In this document: one piece after another, positions 16,469-22,744 of the stretch
Position numbering within the stretch: position 1 is the first letter of the stretch
Layout of the letters: every line of letters starts with the position of its first letter
From: Candidatus Aerophobetes bacterium Ae_b3b
GTDB taxonomy: Bacteria; Aerophobota; Aerophobia; Aerophobales; AE-B3A
Reading direction: 5' to 3'
Assembly: GCA_005223085.1 (NCBI GenBank)
Contig: NJBP01000034.1
Span: forward strand, 1 to 23,650
DNA length: 23,650 nucleotides
Made by a program: the position numbers and the translations under genes
The notes under the pieces: model-generated
Databases searched by the model: none
What the model was told of the DNA's origin: nothing
What the model saw: the letters and a program-made list of their open reading frames with translations, nothing else

Positions 16469-17383
16469 CTAGCTTTGAAACAGCTCCCGATACTCTGGCA
16501 CCACATCGGCGGAAAAGTTCTTAATTCCTTCCACAGTCTTGGGATGTTGAAGCATGCCTCTAATTACTGGAAAAGGTATAGTAGCGATATGTGCTCCTGC
16601 TTCCGCCATTTGCCTGATTTGTCTTGTATTTCTAATACTGGCAGCAATTACCTCTGTGGGTATCTCGTAATTTCTATAGATTTTCATGATGCTTTTGACC
16701 AAATTTACTCCACTCCCTATTCCATTATCCTGGCCAAAGCCAATGCTGTTTTTTGTCTCTTTGTTAAGGTAAAGAGAGGCTACAGGCTCACCCCTCGAAT
16801 TTTTTAGGTGTTTATCAAGCCTTTGCCTACCAATTTTCTCTATTAAATCGAAATCAAAATAGTCAACCTTCCCAAATTCTATTCCTAATTTTTTCCTTAT
16901 GTAATCATCTATTCTTCCGGCAAAAGGGCTGGCATAGCTAGCCCCAGCCTTGGCTGCTAAAAGTGCCTGTTCTGGGGTCATTATGAGAGTTGCATTTATA
17001 GGAATACCCTTTCGGCTTAACTTTTTTATAGTCTTTAAGGCGTCATAGTCTATTTCCTCTGATTCATCTAAATTTGTGTTTATGGGAATCTTGATGACTA
17101 CGTTTTCAGCAGCCGGATTAAATTTTCTATACAGCAGCTCAGCTTCCTCCACCATTTCTTTCATGGTTAAGCTAATCACCTCGAGGCTGACTGGTCTACC
17201 CTTACCGGCTGTTTTGCATATTTCCCGCATGTAGGTTTCCATATCAATCCTTTTGCCGCCTCCTTTTACCTCATCCACCGCTCTTTTAATTAGCGAAGGA
17301 TTAGTCGTTACCCCATCAACTATGCCCCAGCTGCAAGCTTCTTTAATTTCATCCAATTTCGCTGTATCTACGAAGATTTTCAT
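16469..17383 (-). CDS. Transaldolase-family protein with large insertions
   Basis: This 304-residue protein aligns with the short transaldolase/fructose-6-phosphate aldolase (TalC/FSA) family. It has MKIFVDTAKLDEIKEACSWGIVDGVTTNPSLI, VSLEVISL, NVVIKIPIN with the Schiff-base lysine at about K98, INATLIMTPEQALLAAKAGASYASPFAGRIDD and TEVIAASIRNTRQIRQMAEAGAHIATIPF. Family members are about 215-220 residues. The extra length lies in about 15 residues after residue 35, about 12 after the catalytic lysine (TNLDESEEIDYD), and about 55 at 165-225 between SPFAGRIDD and the helix before TEVIAASIR. The active-site residues I can see are kept, so it is probably an aldolase or transaldolase. It has its own promoter and leads the PaaK-ACT-winged-helix genes, an odd place for a pentose-phosphate enzyme. 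Confidence 0.85.
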   Translation of the reverse strand: MKIFVDTAKLDEIKEACSWGIVDGVTTNPSLIKRAVDEVKGGGKRIDMETYMREICKTAGKGRPVSLEVISLTMKEMVEEAELLYRKFNPAAENVVIKIPINTNLDESEEIDYDALKTIKKLSRKGIPINATLIMTPEQALLAAKAGASYASPFAGRIDDYIRKKLGIEFGKVDYFDFDLIEKIGRQRLDKHLKNSRGEPVASLYLNKETKNSIGFGQDNGIGSGVNLVKSIMKIYRNYEIPTEVIAASIRNTRQIRQMAEAGAHIATIPFPVIRGMLQHPKTVEGIKNFSADVVPEYRELFQS

Positions 17384-17420
17384 TACTCCCCCTTTTATTT
17401 TAAGACTTAATACTCCAATA

Positions 17421-17448
17421 TTTATACCATCTCTTCTTGTAGTGTCAA
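17421..17448 (-). promoter_or_regulatory. Promoter before the transaldolase-family gene
   Basis: On the minus strand TTGACA (17448-17443) and TATAAA (17426-17421) are 16 bases apart, a strong sigma70-type match. It overlaps the end of the IorB-like gene and lies about 38 bases before the transaldolase ATG, so the downstream genes can be transcribed independently of iorB. Confidence 0.6.
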
Positions 17449-18017
17449 CTTCTCTTTCCTAATTCAAAAGCCTTCAAGTTAACCTCTATGGTGTGGTGAG
17501 GAACCTCCTGACGAATGACCTTTTCCCAACTGCTGGATTTAAAGCTGAGAAAAGTTGACAGTTTTCCCAGGAGAACCAGATTGAAAGCCTTGGAATTGCC
17601 GGCAGTCTGGGCGATCTTTAAGGCTGGGATTTTGATGATCCGGGAAGTCCTCTTCTTCAAATGGACAAAGATGTCTTTAGGGTAGAGTTCTTTACCGAGA
17701 CTCACCATAAGAGGCAGGATCTCAAGATCATTTAATATCAACACCCCCTCTTTCTTTAGATAATCAGTGAATCTTAAAGCCTCTAGTTTTTCTAAAGCAA
17801 GGAGAAAATCTGCCCCTCCTTTTCTAATAAGCGGAGAATAGATCTTGGGTCCAAACCTTACCTCTGAGCTAACGCTGCCACCCCTTTGTGCCATTCCATG
17901 GACTTCAGACTTTTTAACATCATGCCCTTCTTCGAAGGCTACTTTAGCTAAGATCTCGGAGGCCAATAAAATTCCCTGTCCTCCCACTCCAACCAGCAAA
18001 ACATTAGTTATTGGCAT
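17445..18017 (-). CDS. 2-oxoacid:ferredoxin oxidoreductase gamma subunit, indolepyruvate oxidoreductase beta (IorB)-like
   Basis: This 190-residue protein has NVLLVGVGGQGILLASEILAKVA at the N-terminus and KSEVHGMAQRGGSVSSEVRFG, the hallmarks of the gamma domain of pyruvate/ketoisovalerate/indolepyruvate oxidoreductases. Length and sequence fit IorB. IorAB oxidatively decarboxylates aryl pyruvates to aryl-acetyl-CoA with reduction of ferredoxin. The catalytic thiamine-diphosphate and iron-sulfur subunit IorA is not in the window, although it usually lies next to iorB. The upstream gene is a DUF4416 protein 6 bases away. Either IorA is encoded elsewhere or this subunit serves another oxidoreductase. 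Confidence 0.88.
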   Translation of the reverse strand: MPITNVLLVGVGGQGILLASEILAKVAFEEGHDVKKSEVHGMAQRGGSVSSEVRFGPKIYSPLIRKGGADFLLALEKLEALRFTDYLKKEGVLILNDLEILPLMVSLGKELYPKDIFVHLKKRTSRIIKIPALKIAQTAGNSKAFNLVLLGKLSTFLSFKSSSWEKVIRQEVPHHTIEVNLKAFELGKRS

Positions 18018-18023
18018 TGGTAT

Positions 18024-18563
18024 CTATCCTTTGGTTTTTAGTTGATTTTGATAAATCTTCCGGAGGTGATTGAAAATCTCAAGATACTCTCTGGCTCTAT
18101 AATCAGGATAAGTCCATTCCCAGGGCTCGAAACCCTTCCCTTTTTTGTACCGCAGGGTAACCTCAGCATAGATTCCTCTTCCCAGATAAATCCGGTGCCG
18201 ATAATCCTTGGTACTAGCCAGGACAAGTTTAGAGAGAGTAAGGTAGCCAGGATCAAGATTAATGCGACGATTGTCCGTCTCAGGATGGAGAAAATCCTGC
18301 TCAAGCTGACTGGTAAATAATTTAATTTCTCCAATCTCGGCCGGATCAATTAGACTTTGGAAACTTATAAATTTTCTCTTCAAGTTTGGTCCCATCTCAG
18401 ACTCATAGTAGTGGGTGCGTTGAAAAGAGAGAATAGGGCTCTTAAAGTCCACCGAACCAAATTTTTGGCTGAGTCTTTTTTCTGCTTCTTTAAATAGATT
18501 GGCCTCACCTGAGATCAAGCCTGTAAATAACTTCACTCCTACTGAGTGCCTAACTTTGCCCAT
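18024..18563 (-). CDS. DUF4416-family protein
   Basis: This 179-residue protein resembles the DUF4416 family, found mainly in anaerobes and thermophiles and of unknown function. Recognisable parts are VGVKLFTGLISGE at the N-terminus, SFQRTHYYESEMGPNLKRKFISF (about 47-69), RRINLDPGYLTLSKLVLAS and TKDYRHRIYLGRGIYAEVTLRYKKGKGFEPWEWTYPDYR at the C-terminal side. The tryptophan- and tyrosine-rich end is highly characteristic. It is the first gene of the run leading to iorB, 6 bases away. I infer no function. Confidence 0.8.
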   Translation of the reverse strand: MGKVRHSVGVKLFTGLISGEANLFKEAEKRLSQKFGSVDFKSPILSFQRTHYYESEMGPNLKRKFISFQSLIDPAEIGEIKLFTSQLEQDFLHPETDNRRINLDPGYLTLSKLVLASTKDYRHRIYLGRGIYAEVTLRYKKGKGFEPWEWTYPDYRAREYLEIFNHLRKIYQNQLKTKG

Positions 18564-18573
18564 TTCTTTTAAG

Positions 18574-18597
18574 TCAGTGATAACCTTTTTTCACTGA
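18574..18597. repeat. Inverted repeat upstream of the DUF4416 gene
   Basis: TCAGTGA (18574-18580) and TCACTGA (18591-18597) form a perfect 7-bp inverted repeat around 10 bases, 11 bases before the DUF4416 start. It could be an operator or an mRNA hairpin. No T-tract follows it on the minus strand, so it is not a terminator for the upstream antiporter gene. Confidence 0.35.
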
Positions 18598-18638
18598 GTG
18601 ACCACTTTTACCGAACACCTGGAACAGTGCTTTGAGCG

Positions 18639-19649
18639 CTAGCCCCTCATGATCAGAATTAGAAAATATCCGCCCACAATGAAGGTGGCAACCATAGCTA
18701 TAGTATCCCAGCCCAATTTCAAAAATGCCTTCTTAGATCTATAGATCAATCCTACTATAACTATAGCGGTGAGGATAATAGAGAGCATTAAAGTAAAGAG
18801 ATGCTGAGAGGAAATTTCTCCTAGGAACTCCTTCTCTCGCAGTAGAACATCACAGAGGGGAATGATCATGATGTCAAAAAAATTGCTCCCTAAAATATTG
18901 CCAATGGCCATATCTATAGAAAACTTAAGAGCACTAACGGCGACTATAAGTTCTGGCAGGGAGGTGCTTAGAGCAAGAAGACTTGTTCCTACCAGGCTCT
19001 CGCTCCAGCCCATTGTGGTCACCAGCTCTTTTCCAATCTCAGCCAGCCAGATACCTAGAAAAACTATACCAACAAAGCATATTAAGAATTTGATGAGGGT
19101 TGATCTTAGGCTAATGCCTTTATACAGAGGGGACGATTCTTTCTCGCTCGGGGGAGGGGAAGGAGATTTTTTTTCATAGGTAAATATGAGTCTCAGTCCC
19201 AGGATATAGACAGCTAAAAGCACCAGACTGTCAAGCCCAAAACCAAAGATGCCTAATGAGCCATTGAGTTGAGATCTCAAAATAAGGGAACTGCAAACGA
19301 TTCCCATAAGAATTATGCTCAAACCCCCGTACAGGATGTGACTCGGTCTTGCCTCGTACATTAAGGGTCCTTTACCCTGAATTAAATCAAGCAAAGCAAT
19401 AATCATTAAGTTTATGAGCAATGACCCAAAGAGGTCTCCGGCGGCTAAATTGGGTGAGTGGACTACCGTTATGGAACTACCGCTGGTGACAAATTCGGGC
19501 AGGGAAGTAGCCAGAGCTAAAAGAACAAACCCCATAAGGGTCTTGGTAATTTGCGTCTTCTCGGAAATGATATTCCCGTACATAGACAATTTATAACCAG
19601 CATAAATCATAGCCATGCTACAAATAGAGAACTTTAACCAGACCAGCAT
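18639..19649 (-). CDS. Sodium/calcium exchanger-family (CaCA) membrane protein
   Basis: This 336-residue polytopic membrane protein has the two inverted alpha-repeats that define the CaCA superfamily. The first is GFVLLALATSLPEFVTSGSS...GDLFGSLLINL (about 40-82). The second is GTSLLALSTSLPELIVAVSAL...IGNILGSNFFDIMI in the C-terminal half. The LATSLPE/LSTSLPE acidic motifs provide the ion-binding glutamates. Around ten hydrophobic segments are visible, with a charged cytoplasmic loop rich in Ser and Pro in the middle (KKSPSPPPSEKES). It probably exchanges Ca2+ or another cation for Na+ or H+. It follows pyrD by 17 bases and is probably co-transcribed with it, with no evident functional link. 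Confidence 0.9.
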   Translation of the reverse strand: MLVWLKFSICSMAMIYAGYKLSMYGNIISEKTQITKTLMGFVLLALATSLPEFVTSGSSITVVHSPNLAAGDLFGSLLINLMIIALLDLIQGKGPLMYEARPSHILYGGLSIILMGIVCSSLILRSQLNGSLGIFGFGLDSLVLLAVYILGLRLIFTYEKKSPSPPPSEKESSPLYKGISLRSTLIKFLICFVGIVFLGIWLAEIGKELVTTMGWSESLVGTSLLALSTSLPELIVAVSALKFSIDMAIGNILGSNFFDIMIIPLCDVLLREKEFLGEISSQHLFTLMLSIILTAIVIVGLIYRSKKAFLKLGWDTIAMVATFIVGGYFLILIMRG

Positions 19650-19666
19650 TGACTGAACCTTCCCTT

Positions 19667-20584
19667 TTAATTTAAGTTAAGCCAACCTACTAAATCTTTG
19701 AACTCCCTGATATTGTTTCTCTGTAAATATTCTCCGATCCCCTCTTTTACCTTTATCATAGTTTTCGGGTCAATGAAATTTGCCGTTCCTATGGCTACCG
19801 CACTTGCCCCCGCCAGGATAAATTCTAAAGCGTCCACGGCGGTCATTATTCCGCCAACTCCAATTAGAGGTAGGTTCACTTTTTGGAAAGTCTGCCGGAC
19901 CATTCTTACAGCAATTGGTCTTATAGCAGGTCCCGAAAGACCTCCCGTAACATTACCCAACTTTGGTTTTCTAGTCTCTATATCGATGGCCATACCGACC
20001 AAGGTATTTATGAGAGACAGGGCTTCAGTACCGGCTTCTTCAGCTGCCTTAGCAATTTCGGTTATGTCGGTTACGTTGGGAGTGAGTTTGGTGATAAGGG
20101 GGATATCAGTAACCTCCCTTATTCTCTTCACTAAAGAGAAGACTAAGCTTGGATTGGTGCCGAAGATAAGACCCCCGTTCTTCACATTAGGACAGGAGAT
20201 ATTTATTTCTAAAGCATCTATTCCTTTAACTCTGTTGAGCCTCTCGGCGAGACGCAGATACTCCTCCTCCTTTTCTCCCGCAATATTAACCACCAATGCG
20301 GTGTTGAACCGTTGTAAAAGGGGAAGTTTTTCTCTGAGGAAAATCTTTAACCCGGGATTTTCTAATCCAATGGAATTGAGAAGTCCTGAGGGAGTCTCTG
20401 CTAGACGGGGAGGCCGATTTCCTTCCCTGGGTTCCAGGGTCACCGTCTTGGTGATTATTCCCCCCAGTTCATTAAGATCAATGAATCTACTATACTCTTC
20501 CCCATATCCAAAGGTTCCTGATGCTGCCAGAACAGGGTTCTTCAAGCTAATCCGGCCCAGTTTAATTTTCAAGTTCGGATTCAA
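19667..20584 (-). CDS. pyrD: Dihydroorotate dehydrogenase, class 1B type
   Basis: This 305-residue protein has NPVLAASGTFGYGEEY, GGIITKTVTLEPREGNRPPR, GLLNSIGLENPG and EINISCPNVKNGG with Cys131 as the catalytic base, the mark of class 1 (cytosolic) enzymes. FMN-site segments are GLSGPAIRPIAVRMV and GVGGIMTAVDALEFILAGASAVAIGTA. It oxidises dihydroorotate to orotate in pyrimidine synthesis. The 1B type normally works with the iron-sulfur/flavin subunit PyrK; no pyrK is next to it here. The start is a TTG at 20584 preceded by AAAGGTGAG. The TTG overlaps the TGA of the decayed DUF72 frame (TTGA). Confidence 0.93.
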   Translation of the reverse strand: MNPNLKIKLGRISLKNPVLAASGTFGYGEEYSRFIDLNELGGIITKTVTLEPREGNRPPRLAETPSGLLNSIGLENPGLKIFLREKLPLLQRFNTALVVNIAGEKEEEYLRLAERLNRVKGIDALEINISCPNVKNGGLIFGTNPSLVFSLVKRIREVTDIPLITKLTPNVTDITEIAKAAEEAGTEALSLINTLVGMAIDIETRKPKLGNVTGGLSGPAIRPIAVRMVRQTFQKVNLPLIGVGGIMTAVDALEFILAGASAVAIGTANFIDPKTMIKVKEGIGEYLQRNNIREFKDLVGWLNLN

Positions 20585-20769
20585 CTACTCACCTTTCGAA
20601 CAGTGTCCTTATAGTCTTTGGCCTTTTTCATCGCTTCTTCCCGCCACTTTTCCACGGTGGTAAGTTGTGGGGGCTGGGAAAATGTCTTTTAAAGCTCTAC
20701 TACGGGAAACCTCTCATAGTACCTGTTTTTCGCAACTGTGAAGCCGGAACAGCCTATCTTTACCTTCAC
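20581..20769 (-). pseudogene. Decayed DUF72 (YecE-like) gene, N-terminal remnant
   Basis: From a GTG at 20769 the minus strand reads VKVKIGCSGFTVAKNRYY, then ERFPVVEL, a TAA stop (20691-20689), and in the same frame KTFSQPPQLTTVEKWREEA before drifting into unrelated residues and a TGA at 20583-20581. IGCSGF, the VVEL.KTF.QPP segment and TVEKWR.EA are the known start of DUF72 proteins, where a residue such as Gln normally stands in place of the stop. One C-to-T change (CAA to TAA) would explain it. The remaining roughly 190 residues of a normal DUF72 protein are missing. So this is a remnant with a nonsense codon and a large deletion, still sitting between the promoter and pyrD. The open frame across the stop and the TTGA overlap with pyrD are visible directly; family membership is from motif recognition. 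Confidence 0.75.
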
Positions 20770-20840
20770 CCCAGAAAAATCCTTAAGAGTTCAGCCCATT
20801 CCATATTTTATTACCACATTATCATAAAAGAAATATGTTG

Positions 20841-20883
20841 TATCATTGTGATGATATAAGACGACGAAAAATAAATTTGTCAA
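20841..20883 (-). promoter_or_regulatory. Promoter with palindromic operator upstream of the DUF72 remnant and pyrD
   Basis: On the minus strand TTGACA (20883-20878) and TTATAT (20859-20854) are 18 bases apart. A perfect palindrome TATCAT-TGTG-ATGATA (20841-20856) overlaps and follows the -10, where a repressor would block transcription. TTGACAAATTT at the -35 is also seen at the livK promoter. It would drive the DUF72 remnant, pyrD and the antiporter gene. Confidence 0.5.
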
Positions 20884-20913
20884 GCTCAAATCCTGCAAAA
20901 CTTAAAGAAAACC

Positions 20914-21077
20914 AGGTAGGCACTCGCCTATGCTCGTGCACTACCTCCCTTAGAAAGTAAGAGACATCCCCTCACCGTATCGGTGAATGAGGCCGCTTGA
21001 GTACCGATGAATTTCTGGGTTTGACCTTGACATCGAGAATCTCAAGGGTAAGCGTAGGTAGTTAATAAGATACCTAC
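20914..21077. repeat. Cluster of four hairpins, possible structured RNA or mobile-element end
   Basis: Hairpin 1 is AGGTAGGCAC (20914-20923) with GTGC-A-CTACCT (20936-20946), ten pairs with a single bulged A. Hairpin 2 is TCACCG-TAT-CGGTGA (20972-20986). Hairpin 3 is CCTTGA (21025-21030) with TCAAGG (21042-21047). Hairpin 4 is GTAGGTA (21054-21060) with TACCTAC (21071-21077). ATCGGT (20979-20984) can also pair with ACCGAT (21003-21008), an alternative fold. AGGTAG and its complement occur in both outer hairpins. A relic of an IS200/IS605-type end or its guide RNA would fit bulged hairpins, but no transposase or TnpB is recognisable. Confidence 0.5.
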
Positions 21078-21104
21078 ATCAATCCCCTTTATATGTTTGG
21101 TGCA

Positions 21105-21218
21105 GATTCAAGAAGAATCTACATCCATCATTGAAATAGCGAGTCAGTCAAGGAGAAAGAGCAACCAGCGCAAGTCAGCCGAGCTTTGCAAATCAAAGAA
21201 TCGCTGCTTGCCAGCAGC
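21105..21218. repeat. Three short perfect hairpins
   Basis: GATTC-AAGAA-GAATC (21105-21119), CTTTG-CAAAT-CAAAG (21184-21198) and GCTGC-TTGCCA-GCAGC (21203-21218) are each perfect 5-bp stems. They lie downstream of the NucS-like gene on its strand, between that gene's repeat arm and the hairpin cluster. They could form the folded part of a second, diverged attC-like site, but no matching end box was found. Confidence 0.35.
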
Positions 21219-21258
21219 ATGGGGAGGACTTTTTCTTGACAAAGTGCCTTTATTACAT

Positions 21259-21275
21259 GTTATACGCAGTAGCCC
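21259..21275. repeat. Left arm of the 17-bp inverted repeat framing the NucS-like gene
   Basis: GTTATACGCAGTAGCCC pairs with GGGCTATTGCGTATAAC at 22233-22249 at 16 of 17 positions. Read on the minus strand, this arm ends in GTATAAC two bases after the stop region of the gene, where an integron cassette would carry the first box of its attC. Confidence 0.8.
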
Positions 21276-21277
21276 CA

Positions 21278-22213
21278 TCATTGTAATTTGAAACAGTCAA
21301 GTTTAACACCATAGACAACTATCTCGATTCCAAGAGATTCACAAGCCTTTTGTAGTTTTGGAGACACCTTACCATCGCAGACAATCATTTTCCTAATTTT
21401 CCTTGTTGGATACTCTTTTTCTATGTCTCTTACATAGCTTGCAACCTGTGTTGGAATTTCATCTGTTAATTTATCCGGTCCTTTTAGTTCAGCTACAATA
21501 AGTGAGCCATCCACTGCTTCAAGTACTAAATCCAATCTATCACCATCTGGTAAGACTTTTTCGTAATCAATAACTCTGGCGTCTTTTTCTATCACAGAAG
21601 GGTTTTTGCGCAGCAGTTTTTGTATTTCGGATTCTTTTAGCCTGTGAACTTCATCCATAGGGATTATCTTCTCGCTTTCATCATAAAAATAAAGGTGATA
21701 TTGAACATCCGGTGGGTTTTCAATTTTAACGTTCTCCTCATATTTCTCGATTTCATCAAGCAAAATGGAAACATCGTTATCAGTAAGCTGTCTATGAGAT
21801 CTGGTTGCTGATCCAATCACTGCAAGTTCAGTTTTTCTCCCGCTATTAAACGGTTCGAAGTCAATATTAAGAGATAGCTTTTTGGCCAATTGTTTAATGA
21901 AATAAATAGGTTTTCGCAATCTTTTTGACTTATTTTTATCGCCAATAAATAACCAATCGTCATACTGACCATCGCAATTTATTGAAGAATTGCTCTGTGC
22001 TTTCTTTCCGGGTAAGATTCTGTCGACAACGATATAACAAGTAATATATTTGCTTGAACCAATTTTCGTGTGAAAAAATAAATAGCTACCTTTTGACAAA
22101 TTATCTTTTAGCACTTTACCTCTTTGGCCTGATTCTCCATAAGCCAATTCTTTAAAATCAGGATCCTTATGTCCTTTTAATGGTACATACGGTATCAGGT
22201 AATGTTTTGGCAT
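21278..22213 (-). CDS. Putative nuclease: N-terminal unknown domain plus C-terminal NucS/DUF91-like PD-(D/E)XK domain
   Basis: This 311-residue protein has two parts. Residues about 190-300 look like a NucS/DUF91-type PD-(D/E)XK nuclease: KESEIQKLLRKNPSVIEKDARV, then DRLDLVLEAVDGSLIVAELKG with Asp228, Glu242 and Lys244 in the catalytic D...ExK arrangement, then QVASYV with the usual Gln (256). Residues 1-150 (MPKHYLIPYVPLKGHKDPDF, then SYLFFHTKIGSSKYITCYIVV and DDWLFIGDKN) form another domain. It recalls the nucleotide-modification-associated (Nmad) or EVE-like modules found next to nucleases, but I cannot name it firmly. The ATG has AAGGAG upstream. The gene lies between the arms of a 17-bp inverted repeat and after an attC-like site. 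It may act in defence against foreign or modified DNA; that is inference. Confidence 0.65.
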   Translation of the reverse strand: MPKHYLIPYVPLKGHKDPDFKELAYGESGQRGKVLKDNLSKGSYLFFHTKIGSSKYITCYIVVDRILPGKKAQSNSSINCDGQYDDWLFIGDKNKSKRLRKPIYFIKQLAKKLSLNIDFEPFNSGRKTELAVIGSATRSHRQLTDNDVSILLDEIEKYEENVKIENPPDVQYHLYFYDESEKIIPMDEVHRLKESEIQKLLRKNPSVIEKDARVIDYEKVLPDGDRLDLVLEAVDGSLIVAELKGPDKLTDEIPTQVASYVRDIEKEYPTRKIRKMIVCDGKVSPKLQKACESLGIEIVVYGVKLDCFKLQ

Positions 22214-22232
22214 CTATACTTTCTCCTTGAAT

Positions 22233-22249
22233 GGGCTATTGCGTATAAC
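22233..22249. repeat. Right arm of the 17-bp inverted repeat framing the NucS-like gene
   Basis: GGGCTATTGCGTATAAC is the reverse complement of 21259-21275 except for one base. On the minus strand it reads GTTATAC then GCAATAGCCC, starting the cassette 20 bases before the gene's ATG. It overlaps the end of the attC-like site. Confidence 0.8.
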
Positions 22250-22322
22250 GTCTTCGGTGTATGCGAAGTCCGCCGAAGGCGGATTTGGGGAAGCGTAACT
22301 TCCCACAAACACCGTGTTGGGC
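22243..22322 (-). mobile_element. attC-like recombination site (candidate integron cassette junction)
   Basis: Read on the minus strand, this 80-base stretch starts with GCCCAAC (22322-22316), a perfect RYYYAAC box, and ends with GTTATAC (22249-22243), a near match to the GTTRRRY core. Between them ACACCG (22309-22314) pairs with CGGTGT (22255-22260). Inside are two further hairpins: TCCGCC-GAA-GGCGGA (22269-22283) and GGGAAG-CGTAA-CTTCCC (22288-22304). The size is within the known attC range and the fold is strong. The two outer boxes do not pair with each other beyond AAC/GTT, as expected when they come from two neighbouring cassettes. The internal loops are not the classic attC pattern, and no integrase is in the window. 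Confidence 0.5.
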
Positions 22323-22368
22323 GATGCGACGAACTTTCTTTATAGAATGCAGTATTTCTCATATTACT

Positions 22369-22698
22369 TTAACCTCTCCATATCGCTTTTTGGATTACTT
22401 GAAATCGATCTTTGACTCCAAAACTCTTATACAAACTCTCGGTTAAAGTTCCTGTTGGATAATTAGTTCTTTCTTGTATTGCCACAAGTTCTATTGCCAC
22501 AAGTATAAATTCTACCGTAAATTCTCCAATTTTATCCAATTCTTTAAATGGCTCAACGTGTTCAGGCTTAAAGTACTGAATGGCTGGGGGAAATGAAGTA
22601 ACGGATTTAACTTGACTCAGCATTTCCAGGATGTGCTCTCTTAATTTTAGAGTCAACGACGAATTGAAAGCGTGCTTGACATACATCTCTACAATCAA
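22369..22698 (-). CDS. Small hypothetical protein in the cassette region
   Basis: I do not recognise this 109-residue protein (read from a TTG at 22698). It has a hydrophobic, helical middle (FTVEFILVAIELVAIQERTNY) and no clear motif. The frame is open further upstream to 22761, reading CEFREPNKRERTPAHVHL, which looks like coding sequence but has no ATG or GTG. So the true start may be missing, or the gene may be damaged at its 5' end. It lies 46 bases before the attC-like site in the right orientation to be the gene of the preceding cassette. Confidence 0.45.
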   Translation of the reverse strand: MIVEMYVKHAFNSSLTLKLREHILEMLSQVKSVTSFPPAIQYFKPEHVEPFKELDKIGEFTVEFILVAIELVAIQERTNYPTGTLTESLYKSFGVKDRFQVIQKAIWRG

Positions 22699-22744
22699 AT
22701 GAACATGAGCGGGTGTTCTTTCTCGCTTGTTTGGTTCTCTGAAT

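Larger units (their letters stand above)
20884..21277. other. Non-coding, hairpin-rich accessory stretch
   Basis: There is no convincing gene in these 394 bases. The longest frames are short and match nothing I recognise. The stretch holds four hairpins at 20914-21077, three small ones at 21105-21218 and one arm of the cassette inverted repeat at 21259-21275. It separates the chromosomal pyrD operon from the AT-rich accessory genes, so it may be the edge of a mobile region. Confidence 0.6.

Noticed and set aside
16435-16506. Longer start for PaaK copy 3
   Set aside because: The extra 24 residues match nothing in the family, overlap the transaldolase gene, and the internal ATG has a perfect ribosome-binding site.
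19698-20663. Plus-strand open frame of 321 residues opposite pyrD
   Set aside because: It is antisense to pyrD and the DUF72 remnant, with low-complexity translation and no family features.
20920-21000. Possible TnpB tail ending VSVNEAA before a stop, followed by hairpins
   Set aside because: Only about 26 residues are readable after an in-frame stop and no TnpB catalytic or zinc motif is present, so it was kept only as a weak alternative for the hairpin cluster.
21236-21265. Plus-strand TTGACA and TTATAC spaced by 18 bases
   Set aside because: It would fire antisense into the nuclease gene. It may be a chance match in AT-rich DNA and overlaps the repeat arm, which explains TTATAC.
21097-21291. 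Plus-strand open frame of 64 residues
   Set aside because: There is no convincing ribosome-binding site or motif, and it runs across several hairpins and the cassette repeat arm.
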